Shown here one piece after another: positions 51,385 to 60,061 of a stretch of 64,000 bases of DNA. Within the stretch, counting starts at the first letter, position 1. Each line of letters begins with the position of its first letter. The notes beneath the pieces are model-generated. The model saw nothing but the letters and a program-made list of their open reading frames with translations. It did not search any database and was not told the DNA's origin. The DNA comes from CAVSMC01 sp963798655 (GTDB taxonomy: Bacteria > Pseudomonadota > Gammaproteobacteria > Burkholderiales > Casimicrobiaceae), in NCBI GenBank assembly GCA_963798655.1, contig CAWCUH010000003.1:500803-564802 (forward strand). The letters are read 5' to 3'. The position numbers and the translations under genes are program-made.

Positions 51385-52875
51385 ATGAGCGACGCGTGGC
51401 TGCAGGCGTTCGGCCTCGTCTTCCACCCGCTGAACCTCGTGGTGATGCTCGGTGCGGCCGCCTTCGGGTTGTTCGTGGGCGCGGTGCCCGGTCTCACGGC
51501 GACGATGGCGACCGCGCTGCTGGTGCCGGTCACGTTCTTCATGGCGCCGATCCCCGCCGTCGCTGCGATCGTCACCGCGACGGCGATGGCGATCTTCGCC
51601 GGCGACGTTCCGGGCTGCCTGATGCGCATGCCCGGCACGCCGGCATCGGCCGCGTACACCGACGAGGCGTACGCGATGACGCGCAAGGGGCAGGCGGAGC
51701 TGGCGCTCGGCGCGGGCCTCGTGTTCTCCGCGTTCGGCGGTCTGTTCGGCACCGTCGTGCTGATTCTCGCTGCGCCAACGCTCGCCGAGTTCGCGCTGAA
51801 GTTCAGCTCTTTCGAGTACTTCTGGCTCGTGCTGCTCGGGCTCACCTGCGCGGTCTTCATGACGTCGGACCGGCCGCTCAAGGGCTTCGTGTCGCTGCTG
51901 CTCGGCCTCCTGGTGGCGTCGATCGGTCTCAACAATCCGGCGGCGATTCCCCGCTTCACGTTCGGCAGCACCGAACTGCTCGGCGGCGTCGGGCTGATCC
52001 CGATGATGATCGGCATGTTCGCGATCTCGGAAGTGATCCGCTACGCGGTCGACATGAACCCGCAGCTGCACGTCGAGGGAAAGAGCGTCGGCAACGTGTT
52101 CAGGGGCGTCTGGGGGCTCGCGAAGAAATACCCGTTGCAGCACCTGCGCGGCAGCGTGCTCGGCACGCTCGTCGGCGCGCTGCCCGGCGCCGGCGGCGAC
52201 ATCGCGGCATGGATGGCGTACGGCATCAGCCGCAAGTGGTCGAAGGAGCCGCAAAAGTACGGCACCGGCCATGTCGAGGGGATTGTCGAGGCGAGCTCGG
52301 CGAACAACGCGGCGCTCGCCGGCGCCTGGATTCCGGCGCTCGTGTTCGGCATCCCCGGCGACTCGATCACCGCGATCGTCATCGGCGTGCTCTACATGAA
52401 GAGCCTGAATCCGGGACCCACGCTGTTCATCAACAATCCGCAGAACATCTATGCCGTCTACCTGCTGTTCATCCTGGCGAACCTGATACTGATTCCGTTC
52501 GGCTTCGTGTGCATCAAGGCGGCGAAGAACATCCTGCACGTGCCGCGCGGCATCCTGATGCCGATCATCATGCTGTTCTGCGTCGTCGGCGCGTTCGCGA
52601 TCAACAACACGTGGTTCGACGTCGGCGTCATGCTGATCGCAGGCTTCGCGGCGTTCATTCTCGAGAACAACGCGTTTCCGATCGCGCCGGCGATTCTCGG
52701 CGTCGTGCTCGGCGGCATGCTCGAGCAGAATTTCGTCACGTCGATGATCAAGTCGGAAGGCGATCTGCTCGCCTTCTTCGAGCGGCCTGTCGCGGCGACG
52801 CTCGGCGTTCTGACGCTGCTCGTCTGGTTCCTGCCGGTGCTGATGCGCCGGCTGCGCAGACTCGCCGCCGCCTGA
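51385..52875 (+). CDS. Tripartite tricarboxylate transporter large permease, TctA type
   Basis: A 496-residue permease with about 12 membrane helices. The duplicated glycine-rich TctA motifs are seen in FVGAVPGLTATMATALLVPV and in GALPGAGGDIAAWMAYGISR, plus NNAALAGAWIPALVFGIPGD. It carries a carboxylate driven by an ion gradient and receives it from the Bug-family receptor. With the two preceding genes it is a complete C-B-A tripartite system. Confidence 0.92.
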   Translation: MSDAWLQAFGLVFHPLNLVVMLGAAAFGLFVGAVPGLTATMATALLVPVTFFMAPIPAVAAIVTATAMAIFAGDVPGCLMRMPGTPASAAYTDEAYAMTRKGQAELALGAGLVFSAFGGLFGTVVLILAAPTLAEFALKFSSFEYFWLVLLGLTCAVFMTSDRPLKGFVSLLLGLLVASIGLNNPAAIPRFTFGSTELLGGVGLIPMMIGMFAISEVIRYAVDMNPQLHVEGKSVGNVFRGVWGLAKKYPLQHLRGSVLGTLVGALPGAGGDIAAWMAYGISRKWSKEPQKYGTGHVEGIVEASSANNAALAGAWIPALVFGIPGDSITAIVIGVLYMKSLNPGPTLFINNPQNIYAVYLLFILANLILIPFGFVCIKAAKNILHVPRGILMPIIMLFCVVGAFAINNTWFDVGVMLIAGFAAFILENNAFPIAPAILGVVLGGMLEQNFVTSMIKSEGDLLAFFERPVAATLGVLTLLVWFLPVLMRRLRRLAAA

Positions 52876-52893
52876 GCAGGCCGAGGCGTCGCG

Positions 52894-52923
52894 TTGCCGC
52901 GCCAGCGAGCGGCACGGTATAAT
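52894..52923 (+). promoter_or_regulatory. Sigma70 promoter for tpiA-secG
   Basis: TTGCCG at 52894-52899, an 18-base spacer and a perfect TATAAT at 52918-52923. Transcription would start near 52930, about 47 bases before the tpiA ATG. This is the clearest housekeeping promoter in the window and separates the transport block from tpiA and the genes that follow. Confidence 0.75.
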
Positions 52924-52976
52924 CCCGGAGTTTTGCGCAAGCAGCGTCCGCGAGGCGCGTTTTCCGGGGTCGATCC

Positions 52977-53711
52977 ATGCGCGGCAAGCTCGTCGTCGGC
53001 AACTGGAAGATGAACGGCGCGCTCAAAGCGAATGCGCAGCTCTTTTCGGCGCTGATCGCCGGCTCGCGCGCCGTGCCGGATCGCAAGCTCGCCGTGTGCG
53101 TCCCGTATCCGTACCTCGTGCAGGCGCAGGCGGCGCTGTCGTCGACGCCGATCGCGTGGGGCGCGCAGAACGTGAGCGAGCATGCGGCGGGTGCGTACAC
53201 CGGCGAGGTGTCGGCGTCGATGCTCGCCGAGTTCGGCTGCGCTTATGCGATCGTCGGGCACTCGGAGCGCCGGCAGTACTTCGGCGACGCCGATGCCGTC
53301 GTCGGCGCAAAGGCGAAAGCCGCGCTCGCCTCGGGCATCACGCCGATCGCTTGCGTCGGCGAGACGCTCGCCGAGCGCGACGCCGGCGCCACCGAGCGGG
53401 TCGTGATACGCCAGTTGGACGCGGTGCTCGCCGCGGTGCGCGGCGAAGCGGCGAACATCGTCGTCGCGTACGAGCCGGTGTGGGCGATCGGCACCGGGCG
53501 CACGGCGACGCCCGAGCAGGCGCAGCAGGTACATGCCCGGCTGCGGGATCGGCTGCGCGAGGCCGGGGCGGACGGAATCGCGCTGCTCTATGGCGGCAGC
53601 GTGAAGGCGGACAACGCGAAATCGCTGTTCGCGATGCCCGACATCGACGGCGGCCTGATCGGCGGCGCGTCGCTGAAGGCCGACGAGTTTCTCGCGATCG
53701 GCGCGGCGTAG
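52977..53711 (+). CDS. tpiA: Triosephosphate isomerase
   Basis: A 244-residue TIM barrel that interconverts dihydroxyacetone phosphate and glyceraldehyde 3-phosphate in glycolysis and gluconeogenesis. The catalytic residues are present: Lys11 (GNWKMNG), His95 (VGHSERRQYF) and Glu166 (AYEPVWAIGTG). The phosphate loop is LLYGGSVKADN. Length and start fit the family. It heads tpiA-secG-tRNA-Leu-nuo, an order well known in betaproteobacteria. Confidence 0.95.
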   Translation: MRGKLVVGNWKMNGALKANAQLFSALIAGSRAVPDRKLAVCVPYPYLVQAQAALSSTPIAWGAQNVSEHAAGAYTGEVSASMLAEFGCAYAIVGHSERRQYFGDADAVVGAKAKAALASGITPIACVGETLAERDAGATERVVIRQLDAVLAAVRGEAANIVVAYEPVWAIGTGRTATPEQAQQVHARLRDRLREAGADGIALLYGGSVKADNAKSLFAMPDIDGGLIGGASLKADEFLAIGAA

Positions 53712-53739
53712 GGCCGCGCGGCGCGTGTTGGAGTCGAGG

Positions 53740-54171
53740 ATGAACTGGATCGAACCGGTGGTGCTGGTGCTTCATGTGCTGATCGCGATTGCGATCTGCG
53801 GCTTCGTGCTGCTCCAGCACGGCAAGGGCGCCGACATGGGCGCGGCGTTCGGCAGCGGCTCGTCGGGCAGCCTGTTCGGCGCGGTGGGCTCGGCGAACTT
53901 CCTGTCGCGTACCACGGCGGTCCTCGCCGCCGTGTTCTTCGCCTCGAGCCTGGGCCTCACGTGGTTCGCCACGTCGCGCGCGACGTCGTCGCGCGGCGCC
54001 GTCCCGCAGGGCGTGATGGAGCGCATGCCGGCGCCGAAGAGCGACGTGCCGGGAACGCCCGTGCCCGGCACGCCGGCACCGGGCCAGTCCGCCGCGCCGC
54101 AGGCTCCGGCGCCCGCGAGTGGAACGCCGGCCGAGCCGGCCGGATCGAAGAGCGGTGAAGTTCCGAAGTGA
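53740..54171 (+). CDS. secG: Preprotein translocase subunit SecG
   Basis: A 143-residue inner-membrane protein that assists SecYE. The two membrane helices are MNWIEPVVLVLHVLIAIAIC and FLSRTTAVLAAVFFASSLGL. Between them lies the conserved LLQHGKGADMGAAFGSGSSG. The C-terminal tail (about 60 residues) is rich in Pro, Ala and Gly, longer than in E. coli SecG but common in betaproteobacteria. ATG 53740 is chosen over one at 53725 because it gives the family N-terminus. It is 28 bases after tpiA. Confidence 0.93.
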   Translation: MNWIEPVVLVLHVLIAIAICGFVLLQHGKGADMGAAFGSGSSGSLFGAVGSANFLSRTTAVLAAVFFASSLGLTWFATSRATSSRGAVPQGVMERMPAPKSDVPGTPVPGTPAPGQSAAPQAPAPASGTPAEPAGSKSGEVPK

Positions 54172-54175
54172 CGAT

Positions 54176-54260
54176 GCCGACGTGGTGAAATTGGTAGACA
54201 CGCTGTCTTGAGGGGGCAGTGGGGCAACCCGTGGGAGTTCGAGTCTCCCCGTCGGCACCA
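54176..54260 (+). tRNA. tRNA-Leu (anticodon GAG)
   Basis: An 85-base tRNA with an encoded CCA end. The acceptor stem pairs GCCGACG with CGTCGGC. The anticodon arm is CTGTC-TTGAGGG-GGCAG, giving anticodon GAG for leucine codons CUC and CUU. A long variable arm is present and the T-loop has GTTCGAGTC, as expected for the class II leucine tRNA. It lies four bases after the secG stop. Confidence 0.96.
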
Positions 54261-54393
54261 TGAGCAGCGCGCGGCGCGTCGAAAAGCTCGCGCCGCTGTC
54301 GAAGCAGCACCGGACGACCGTTTTGGCACGACGCGCCGCGGCGCGGGTCCGACGACGCAGGCGGTGAGGCGCGCGTAGCGCTCGCCGGCTTCC

Positions 54394-54750
54394 ATGCTCG
54401 AACTATACTTTCCGATCCTTCTCTTCATCGTCGTCGGCCTCGGTCTCGGGGGCGCTCTGCTCACGCTCGGCTCGATCGTGTCGCCGAACAAGCCCGACCC
54501 CGAGAAGCTGTCGCCGTACGAATGCGGCTTCGAGGCATTCGAGGACGCGCGAATGAAGTTCGACGTCCGCTATTACCTCGTAGCGATCCTGTTCATCCTG
54601 TTCGACCTCGAGATCGCCTTCCTCTTCCCGTGGGCGGTCGTGCTGCCCGAGATCGGCCTCGCCGGCTTCGTCGCGATGCTCGTGTTCCTTGCAATCCTCG
54701 TCGTCGGCTTCATCTACGAATGGAAGAAGGGCGCACTGGAGTGGGAATGA
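54394..54750 (+). CDS. nuoA: NADH-quinone oxidoreductase subunit A
   Basis: A 118-residue complex I membrane subunit with three helices. LSPYECGFEAFEDARMKFDV holds the loop with the conserved cysteine, followed by RYYLVAILFILFDLEIAFLF, the family signature. It opens the nuo operon; 133 bases without other genes separate it from tRNA-Leu, and no strong promoter is obvious there. nuoB starts 22 bases later. Confidence 0.95.
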   Translation: MLELYFPILLFIVVGLGLGGALLTLGSIVSPNKPDPEKLSPYECGFEAFEDARMKFDVRYYLVAILFILFDLEIAFLFPWAVVLPEIGLAGFVAMLVFLAILVVGFIYEWKKGALEWE

Positions 54751-54772
54751 CAGCCACTTTCGGGCAATAGCA

Positions 54773-55249
54773 ATGGCGATCGAAGGCGTACTGGAGAAGG
54801 GTTTCGTCACGACGACGCTCGACAGCGTCATCAACTGGGCGCGCAACGGCTCGATGTGGCCGATGACGTTCGGTCTTGCCTGCTGCGCCGTCGAGATGAT
54901 GCATGCCGGCGCCGCGCGCTACGACCTCGACCGCTTCGGCGTCGTGTTCCGGCCGAGCCCGCGCCAGTCCGACGTGATGATCGTCGCCGGCACGCTGTGC
55001 AACAAGATGGCGCCGGCGCTGCGCAAGGTGTACGACCAGATGGCCGAGCCGCGCTGGGTGATCTCGATGGGCTCGTGCGCGAACGGCGGCGGCTACTACC
55101 ACTACTCGTATTCGGTCGTGCGCGGCTGCGACCGCATCGTGCCGGTCGACATCTACGTCCCCGGCTGTCCGCCGACCGCGGAAGCGCTGCTCTACGGGAT
55201 CCTGCAACTGCAGAACAAGATCTGGCGCACCAACACGATCGCGCGCTGA
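54773..55249 (+). CDS. nuoB: NADH-quinone oxidoreductase subunit B
   Basis: A 158-residue subunit that carries the last iron-sulfur cluster, N2, next to the quinone site. Its four cysteine ligands are Cys37 and Cys38 (GLACCAVEMM), Cys102 (MGSCANGGGYYH) and Cys132 (YVPGCPPTAEALL). ATG 54773 gives the standard N-terminus. Its stop overlaps the nuoC start by one base (TGATG). Confidence 0.96.
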   Translation: MAIEGVLEKGFVTTTLDSVINWARNGSMWPMTFGLACCAVEMMHAGAARYDLDRFGVVFRPSPRQSDVMIVAGTLCNKMAPALRKVYDQMAEPRWVISMGSCANGGGYYHYSYSVVRGCDRIVPVDIYVPGCPPTAEALLYGILQLQNKIWRTNTIAR

Positions 55250-55848
55250 TGGCCACGAAGATCGAGACGCTCGCCGCGAACGTTCAGGCGGCGCTGGGGG
55301 AGGCCGCGACGCAGCTGACGGTCGCGCTCGGCGAGGCGACCGTCGTCGTACCGGCCGCGCGGCTGGTCGATTCGATGACGCTGCTGCGCGATCGCGCGGA
55401 GCTGCGCTTCGAGCAGATGCTCGACCTCTGCGGCGTCGACTACTCGGTGTACGGCGGCGGTGCACACGACGGGCCGCGCTACGCCGTCGTCTATCATCTG
55501 CTGTCGCTCGCGAACAACTGGCGGCTGCGCGTTCGCACGTTCGCACCGGACGACGATTTTCCCGTCGTGCCGAGCGTGATCGACGTCTGGCCGGCGGCGA
55601 ACTGGTACGAGCGCGAAGCGTTCGACCTCTACGGCGTCATGTTCACCGGCCATCCCGATCTCCGCCGGCTGCTGACCGACTACGGCTTCGTCGGCCATCC
55701 CTTCCGCAAGGACTTCCCGCTCTCCGGCTACGTCGAGATGCGCTACGACCCCGAGCAGGCTCGCGTGATCTACCAGCCGGTGACGATCGAGCCGCGCGAG
55801 CTGGTGGCGCGGGTAATCCGTGAAGAGAACTACGCGGACAGCGAGTAG
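55249..55848 (+). CDS. nuoC: NADH-quinone oxidoreductase subunit C
   Basis: A 199-residue peripheral subunit of complex I (30-kDa family). The conserved block WYEREAFDLYGVMFTGHPDL and TDYGFVGHPFRKDFPLSGYV are present. It is separate from NuoD, unlike the fused NuoCD of E. coli. It starts on the nuoB stop and is followed by 69 bases before nuoD. Confidence 0.95.
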   Translation: MATKIETLAANVQAALGEAATQLTVALGEATVVVPAARLVDSMTLLRDRAELRFEQMLDLCGVDYSVYGGGAHDGPRYAVVYHLLSLANNWRLRVRTFAPDDDFPVVPSVIDVWPAANWYEREAFDLYGVMFTGHPDLRRLLTDYGFVGHPFRKDFPLSGYVEMRYDPEQARVIYQPVTIEPRELVARVIREENYADSE

Positions 55849-55917
55849 CGATGGGCGCGATCTTCAACTTGCTCAGCTTGCAGCGCACGCTTGCCCGTCG
55901 CTTTGCATGCAAGGCTC

Positions 55918-57171
55918 ATGGCTGAAATCCGCAACTACACGATGAACTTCGGGCCGCAGCACCCCGCCGCGCACGGCGTGCTGCGGCTCGTGCTCGAGCT
56001 CGACGGCGAGGTGATCGAGCGCGCCGACCCGCACATCGGCCTGTTGCATCGGGCGACCGAGAAGCTCGCCGAGCACAAGACGTACATCCAGTCGCTGCCG
56101 TACATGGACCGGCTCGACTACGTGTCGATGATGTGCAACGAGCACGCCTACTGCCTCGCGATCGAGAGGCTCCTCGGCATCGACGTGCCGATCCGCGCGC
56201 AGTACATCCGCGTGATGTTCGACGAGATCACGCGCATCCTGAATCACCTGCTCTGGCTCGGCGCGCACTCGCTCGACGTCGGCGGCATGACGACGTTCCT
56301 CTACTGCTTCCGCGAGCGCGAGGACCTGATGGACGTCTACGAGGCGGTGTCCGGCGCGCGGTTGCACGCGGCGTACTACCGGCCCGGCGGCGTCTATCGC
56401 GATCTGCCCGACCGCATGCCGCAGTACGCGGCGCAGGTGACGCGCAACGACCGCGCGATGAAGGAGCTCAATCGCAACCGGCAGGGTTCGGTGCTCGACT
56501 TCATCGAGGATTTCACGAATCGCTTTCCCGGTTACGTCGACGACTACGAGACGCTGCTCACCGAGAATCGCATCTGGAAGCAGCGCACCGTCGGCATCGG
56601 CGTCGTGTCACCCGAGCGCGCGCTCGCGCTCGGCTTCACCGGCCCGATGCTCCGCGGCTCGGGCGTGCCGTGGGACCTGCGCAAGAAGCAGCCGTACGCG
56701 GTCTACGACCGGGTGGACTTCGACGTGCCGGTCGGCACCAACGGCGACTGCTACGACCGCTACCTCGTGCGAATCGAGGAAATGCGGCAGGCGAATCGCA
56801 TCATCGGGCAGTGCATCCCGTGGCTCCGCGCGAATCCCGGTCCGGTGATGATCGACAACCACAAGATCACGCCGCCGTCGCGCGAGGCGATGAAGTCGAA
56901 CATGGAGGAGCTGATCCACCACTTCAAGCTCTTCACCGAGGGCATGCACGTGCCGCCAGGCGAGGCGTACGCGGCGATCGAGCATCCGAAGGGCGAGTTC
57001 GGCGTCTACATCGTCTCCGACGGCGCGAACAAGCCGTACCGCGTGAAGCTGCGCGCGGCCGGCTTCGCGCATCTCGCCGCGCTCGACGAGATGTCGCGCG
57101 GCCACATGATCGCCGACGTCGTTGCGATCATCGGCACGCAGGACATCGTGTTCGGGGAGATTGACCGATGA
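55918..57171 (+). CDS. nuoD: NADH-quinone oxidoreductase subunit D
   Basis: A 417-residue 49-kDa-type subunit that forms the quinone pocket with NuoB. NFGPQHPAAHGVLRLVLELD at the N-terminus contains the conserved histidine of the pocket, and MGLLHR-like PHIGLLHRATEKLAE and SLPYMDRLDYVSMMCNEHAY follow. ATG 55918 gives the family start; an in-frame GTG at 55891 is less likely. Its last codons overlap a cupin gene by four bases. Confidence 0.95.
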   Translation: MAEIRNYTMNFGPQHPAAHGVLRLVLELDGEVIERADPHIGLLHRATEKLAEHKTYIQSLPYMDRLDYVSMMCNEHAYCLAIERLLGIDVPIRAQYIRVMFDEITRILNHLLWLGAHSLDVGGMTTFLYCFREREDLMDVYEAVSGARLHAAYYRPGGVYRDLPDRMPQYAAQVTRNDRAMKELNRNRQGSVLDFIEDFTNRFPGYVDDYETLLTENRIWKQRTVGIGVVSPERALALGFTGPMLRGSGVPWDLRKKQPYAVYDRVDFDVPVGTNGDCYDRYLVRIEEMRQANRIIGQCIPWLRANPGPVMIDNHKITPPSREAMKSNMEELIHHFKLFTEGMHVPPGEAYAAIEHPKGEFGVYIVSDGANKPYRVKLRAAGFAHLAALDEMSRGHMIADVVAIIGTQDIVFGEIDR

Positions 57172-57647
57172 GCGACCGCCTGATCGATGCGCGCGTGGTG
57201 AACCTCGACCAGCTCGAACTCAGGCACTTTTCGAACGGCGAGCGCTTCGAGGCGCGATTCGCGCGCATCGGACCCCTCGTCGGCGCGAAGCAGCTCGGCT
57301 ATTCGTACGACATCGTGCCGCCGGGCAAGCGCGCGTGTCCGTTTCACAGCCATCGTGGCGAGGAGGAGATGTTCCTCGTGCTGTCGGGCACCGGCACGCT
57401 TCGCTACGGCAGCGAGACGCGAACGATCCGCGCCGGCGACGTCATTTGCTGTCCGGTCGGCGGCCCCGACACCGCGCACCAGATCGTCAACGACTCCGCC
57501 GCCGAGCTTCGCTATCTGTCGATCAGCACGATGACGGACCCGGAGGTCTGCGAGTATCCCGACTCGAACAAGCTCGGCGTGTTCTCGCAGGGGCTGCGTC
57601 ACATGACGCCCGCCGGCGCGGCCGTCGATTACTGGGACGGCGAATGA
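57168..57647 (+). CDS. Cupin-domain protein inserted in the nuo operon
   Basis: A 159-residue single-domain cupin whose ATG overlaps the nuoD stop (ATGA). The first cupin motif is PFHSHRGEEEMFLVLSGTG, with two histidines and a glutamate that can bind a metal, and the second is GGPDTAHQIVNDS with the third histidine. CEYPDSNKLGVFSQGLRHM is found in a group of sugar- or small-molecule-binding cupins. It is not a complex I subunit. Translational coupling to nuoD shows expression with complex I; the reaction is unknown. Confidence 0.82.
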   Translation: MSDRLIDARVVNLDQLELRHFSNGERFEARFARIGPLVGAKQLGYSYDIVPPGKRACPFHSHRGEEEMFLVLSGTGTLRYGSETRTIRAGDVICCPVGGPDTAHQIVNDSAAELRYLSISTMTDPEVCEYPDSNKLGVFSQGLRHMTPAGAAVDYWDGE

Positions 57648-57770
57648 GCGCGAGGCGCGAAGCGCAGGCCCGAAGGGCGCGTCCGCGCGCGAGTTCGCCG
57701 AGGCCGACGGGCGGGCCGATCGATGCGCTTGGGTGGCACGGAGGCCGAGGAATGATCGTGCCGCGCTCCA

Positions 57771-58245
57771 GTGCGTTCGATGCTCGCAATCGCGGCGCTC
57801 GCGCTCGCGACCTTCGCAGTCGCGCAGCCGGCGGCGCCCGCCGCAGCGCCGGTGCCGCCGAAGTTGCCCGGCGACGGAGAAGCAGGAAGCGACGGTATCC
57901 GACGACAAGTCGGCCGTCGACGCGGCGAAGAAGTGGCTCGAGATCGTCGATCGCGGCAACACCGCGCCGCTGTGGGACGACGCGGCGAAGCCGTTGAAAA
58001 GCTCCGTCACGCGAGCCAAATGGGTCAGTGGGCTGCGCGACATTCGCAAGCCGTACGGCAAGCTCGCGTCGCGCAAGCCGGCGAAGTTCGCGCGCACGCA
58101 CGAGCTTCCCGACGCGCCGCCCGCCGATTACGCGATCGTCGAGTTCGATTCCAGGTTCGCCAACGGCAAGACCGCGGTCGAGCAGCTCGTCTGGATGCTC
58201 GAGTCCGACGGCGTGTGGCGTGTATCGGGTTATTACATCCGCTGA
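57771..58245 (+). pseudogene. DUF4019 domain exported protein, frameshifted, between nuoD and nuoE
   Basis: The first ~36 codons (GTG 57771 or ATG 57780) give a signal peptide, MLAIAALALATFAVAQPAAP. Near 57876-57884 the frame shifts, and the rest continues as KQEATVSDDKSAVDAAKKWL, then IVDRGNTAPLWDDAAKPLKS and VRFSGYY-like WRVSGYYIR, which fits DUF4019, a small periplasmic family of unknown function. One indel rejoins the two parts to about 158 residues. Its stop lies five bases before nuoE, so it belongs to the nuo transcript. Confidence 0.6.
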
Positions 58246-58249
58246 AACG

Positions 58250-58756
58250 ATGCTTTCCGCCGAAGCGCTCAAGCGCATCGACCGCGAGGTCGCCAAGTAC
58301 CCGGCCGACCAGAAGCAGTCGGCGGTGATGTCCGCGCTCGCCATCGCGCAGGATGAGCACGGCTTCATCGCGCCGGAGACGATCGTCGACGTCGCGAGCT
58401 ACCTCGGCATGCCGCCGGTCGCCGTCGAGGAAGTGGCGACGTTCTACGCGATGTACAACCTGAAGCCGATCGGCCGCTACAAGGTGACGATCTGCACGAA
58501 CCTGCCGTGCGCGCTGCAGGGCGCGACCGCCGCCGCCCTGCATCTGAAGCAGCGGCTCGGCATCGGTTTCGGCGAGACCACCGCCGACGGCCTCGTCGCG
58601 CTGCGCGAAGGCGAATGCATGGGCGCGTGCGGCGACGCGCCGGTGCTGCTGGTGAACAACAAGCGGATGTGCAGCTTCATGCGGCCGGACAAGCTCGACG
58701 CGCTGATCGCCGAGTTCCGCCAAAGCGCGGCGGCCGCGCAGACGAGCGAGCGATGA
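58250..58756 (+). CDS. nuoE: NADH-quinone oxidoreductase subunit E
   Basis: A 168-residue 24-kDa-type subunit with the N1a two-iron cluster, bound by Cys82, Cys87 (ICTNLPCALQGA), Cys123 and Cys127 (GECMGACGDAP). The N-terminal helical part (YPADQKQSAVMSALAIAQDE) is standard. The gene starts just after the DUF4019 gene and its stop overlaps nuoF by four bases (ATGA). Confidence 0.95.
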   Translation: MLSAEALKRIDREVAKYPADQKQSAVMSALAIAQDEHGFIAPETIVDVASYLGMPPVAVEEVATFYAMYNLKPIGRYKVTICTNLPCALQGATAAALHLKQRLGIGFGETTADGLVALREGECMGACGDAPVLLVNNKRMCSFMRPDKLDALIAEFRQSAAAAQTSER

Positions 58757-60057
58757 ACGCGCCGGCCGAATTGCTCGACTACGGTCCCGACGCGATCATC
58801 ATGTCGGGCCTCACCGGCTCGAACTGGCGTCTCGCCGATTACGTGCAGCGCGGCGGCTACGAGGCGCTGAAGAAGCTCGTGCAGGGAAAGGTCCCGCCGC
58901 CCGAAGTGATCGCCGAGGTGAAGAAGTCGGCGCTGCGCGGCCGCGGCGGCGCAGGCTTTCCGACCGGCCTCAAGTGGAGCTTCATGCCGCAGCAGTTTCC
59001 CGGCGACAAGTATCTCGTCTGCAACTCCGACGAGGGCGAGCCGGGCACGTTCAAGGATCGCGACATCCTGCGCTACAACCCGCATGCGCTGATCGAAGGC
59101 ATGGCGATCGCCGCGTACGCGATGGGTTGCGCGCGCGGCTACAACTACGTGCACGGCGAGATCTGGCAGGAGTACCTGCGCTGCGAAGAGGCGGTGCAGG
59201 AAGCCTACGACGCGGGCCTGCTCGGCACGAACATCCTCGGCTCCGACTGGAGCTTCCATCTCTACAACCATCACGGCTTCGGCGCGTACATCTGCGGCGA
59301 GGAAACCGCGCTGCTCGAGTCGCTCGAAGGCAAGAAGGGACAGCCGCGGTTCAAGCCGCCGTTCCCGGCGAGCTACGGTCTGTACGGCAAGCCGACGACG
59401 ATCAACAACACCGAGACATTCGCCGCCGTGCCGTGGATCATCCGCAACGGCGGCGAGGCGTTCCTCAATCTCGGCAGGCCGAACAACGGCGGCACGAAGC
59501 TCTTCTCGGTGACGGGCGACGTCGCGCGGCCCGGCAACTACGAAGTGCGCCTCGGCACGCCGTTCGCGACGCTGCTCGAGATGGCCGGCGGAATGCGCGA
59601 CGGCCGCCCGCTGAAGGCATGCATCCCGGGCGGGTCGTCGATGCCGGTGCTGCCGGGCGACATCATGATGAAGACCGACATGGACTACGACTCGATCGCG
59701 AAGGCCGGGTCGATGCTCGGCTCGGGCGCGGTGATCTGCATGAACGACACGCGCTGCATGGTGCGCTCGCTGTTGCGGCTGTCGTACTTCTACTACGAGG
59801 AGTCGTGCGGGCAGTGCACGCCGTGCCGCGAGGGCACCGGGTGGCTGTACCGCGTCGTCGACCGCATCGAGCACGGCAAGGGCCGCAACGAGGATCTCGA
59901 CCTGCTGCTGTCGGTGTCCGACAACATCGCCGGGCGCACGATCTGCGCGCTGGGCGACGCGGCCGCGCTGCCGGTGAAGAGCTTCATCAAGCACTTCCGC
60001 GACGAGTTCCAGTACCACATCGACCACAAGAAGTGCGTGGTCGCCGATTACGTCTGA
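58753..60057 (+). CDS. nuoF: NADH-quinone oxidoreductase subunit F
   Basis: A 434-residue flavoprotein that oxidises NADH. The NADH/FMN region has LRGRGGAGFPTGLKWSFMP and NSDEGEPGTFKDRDI, then GAYICGEETALLESLEG. The N3 four-iron cluster is bound by cysteines in ESCGQCTPCREGTGW and one near the C-terminus in TICALGDAAA. ATG 58753 overlaps nuoE. nuoG starts five bases downstream. Confidence 0.96.
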   Translation: MNAPAELLDYGPDAIIMSGLTGSNWRLADYVQRGGYEALKKLVQGKVPPPEVIAEVKKSALRGRGGAGFPTGLKWSFMPQQFPGDKYLVCNSDEGEPGTFKDRDILRYNPHALIEGMAIAAYAMGCARGYNYVHGEIWQEYLRCEEAVQEAYDAGLLGTNILGSDWSFHLYNHHGFGAYICGEETALLESLEGKKGQPRFKPPFPASYGLYGKPTTINNTETFAAVPWIIRNGGEAFLNLGRPNNGGTKLFSVTGDVARPGNYEVRLGTPFATLLEMAGGMRDGRPLKACIPGGSSMPVLPGDIMMKTDMDYDSIAKAGSMLGSGAVICMNDTRCMVRSLLRLSYFYYEESCGQCTPCREGTGWLYRVVDRIEHGKGRNEDLDLLLSVSDNIAGRTICALGDAAALPVKSFIKHFRDEFQYHIDHKKCVVADYV

Positions 60058-60061
60058 CGCG

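Noticed and set aside
54261..54393. Promoter for the nuo operon between tRNA-Leu and nuoA
   Set aside because: The 133-base gap is GC-rich with inverted GCGC stretches, but no convincing -35/-10 pair was found; transcription may come from upstream.
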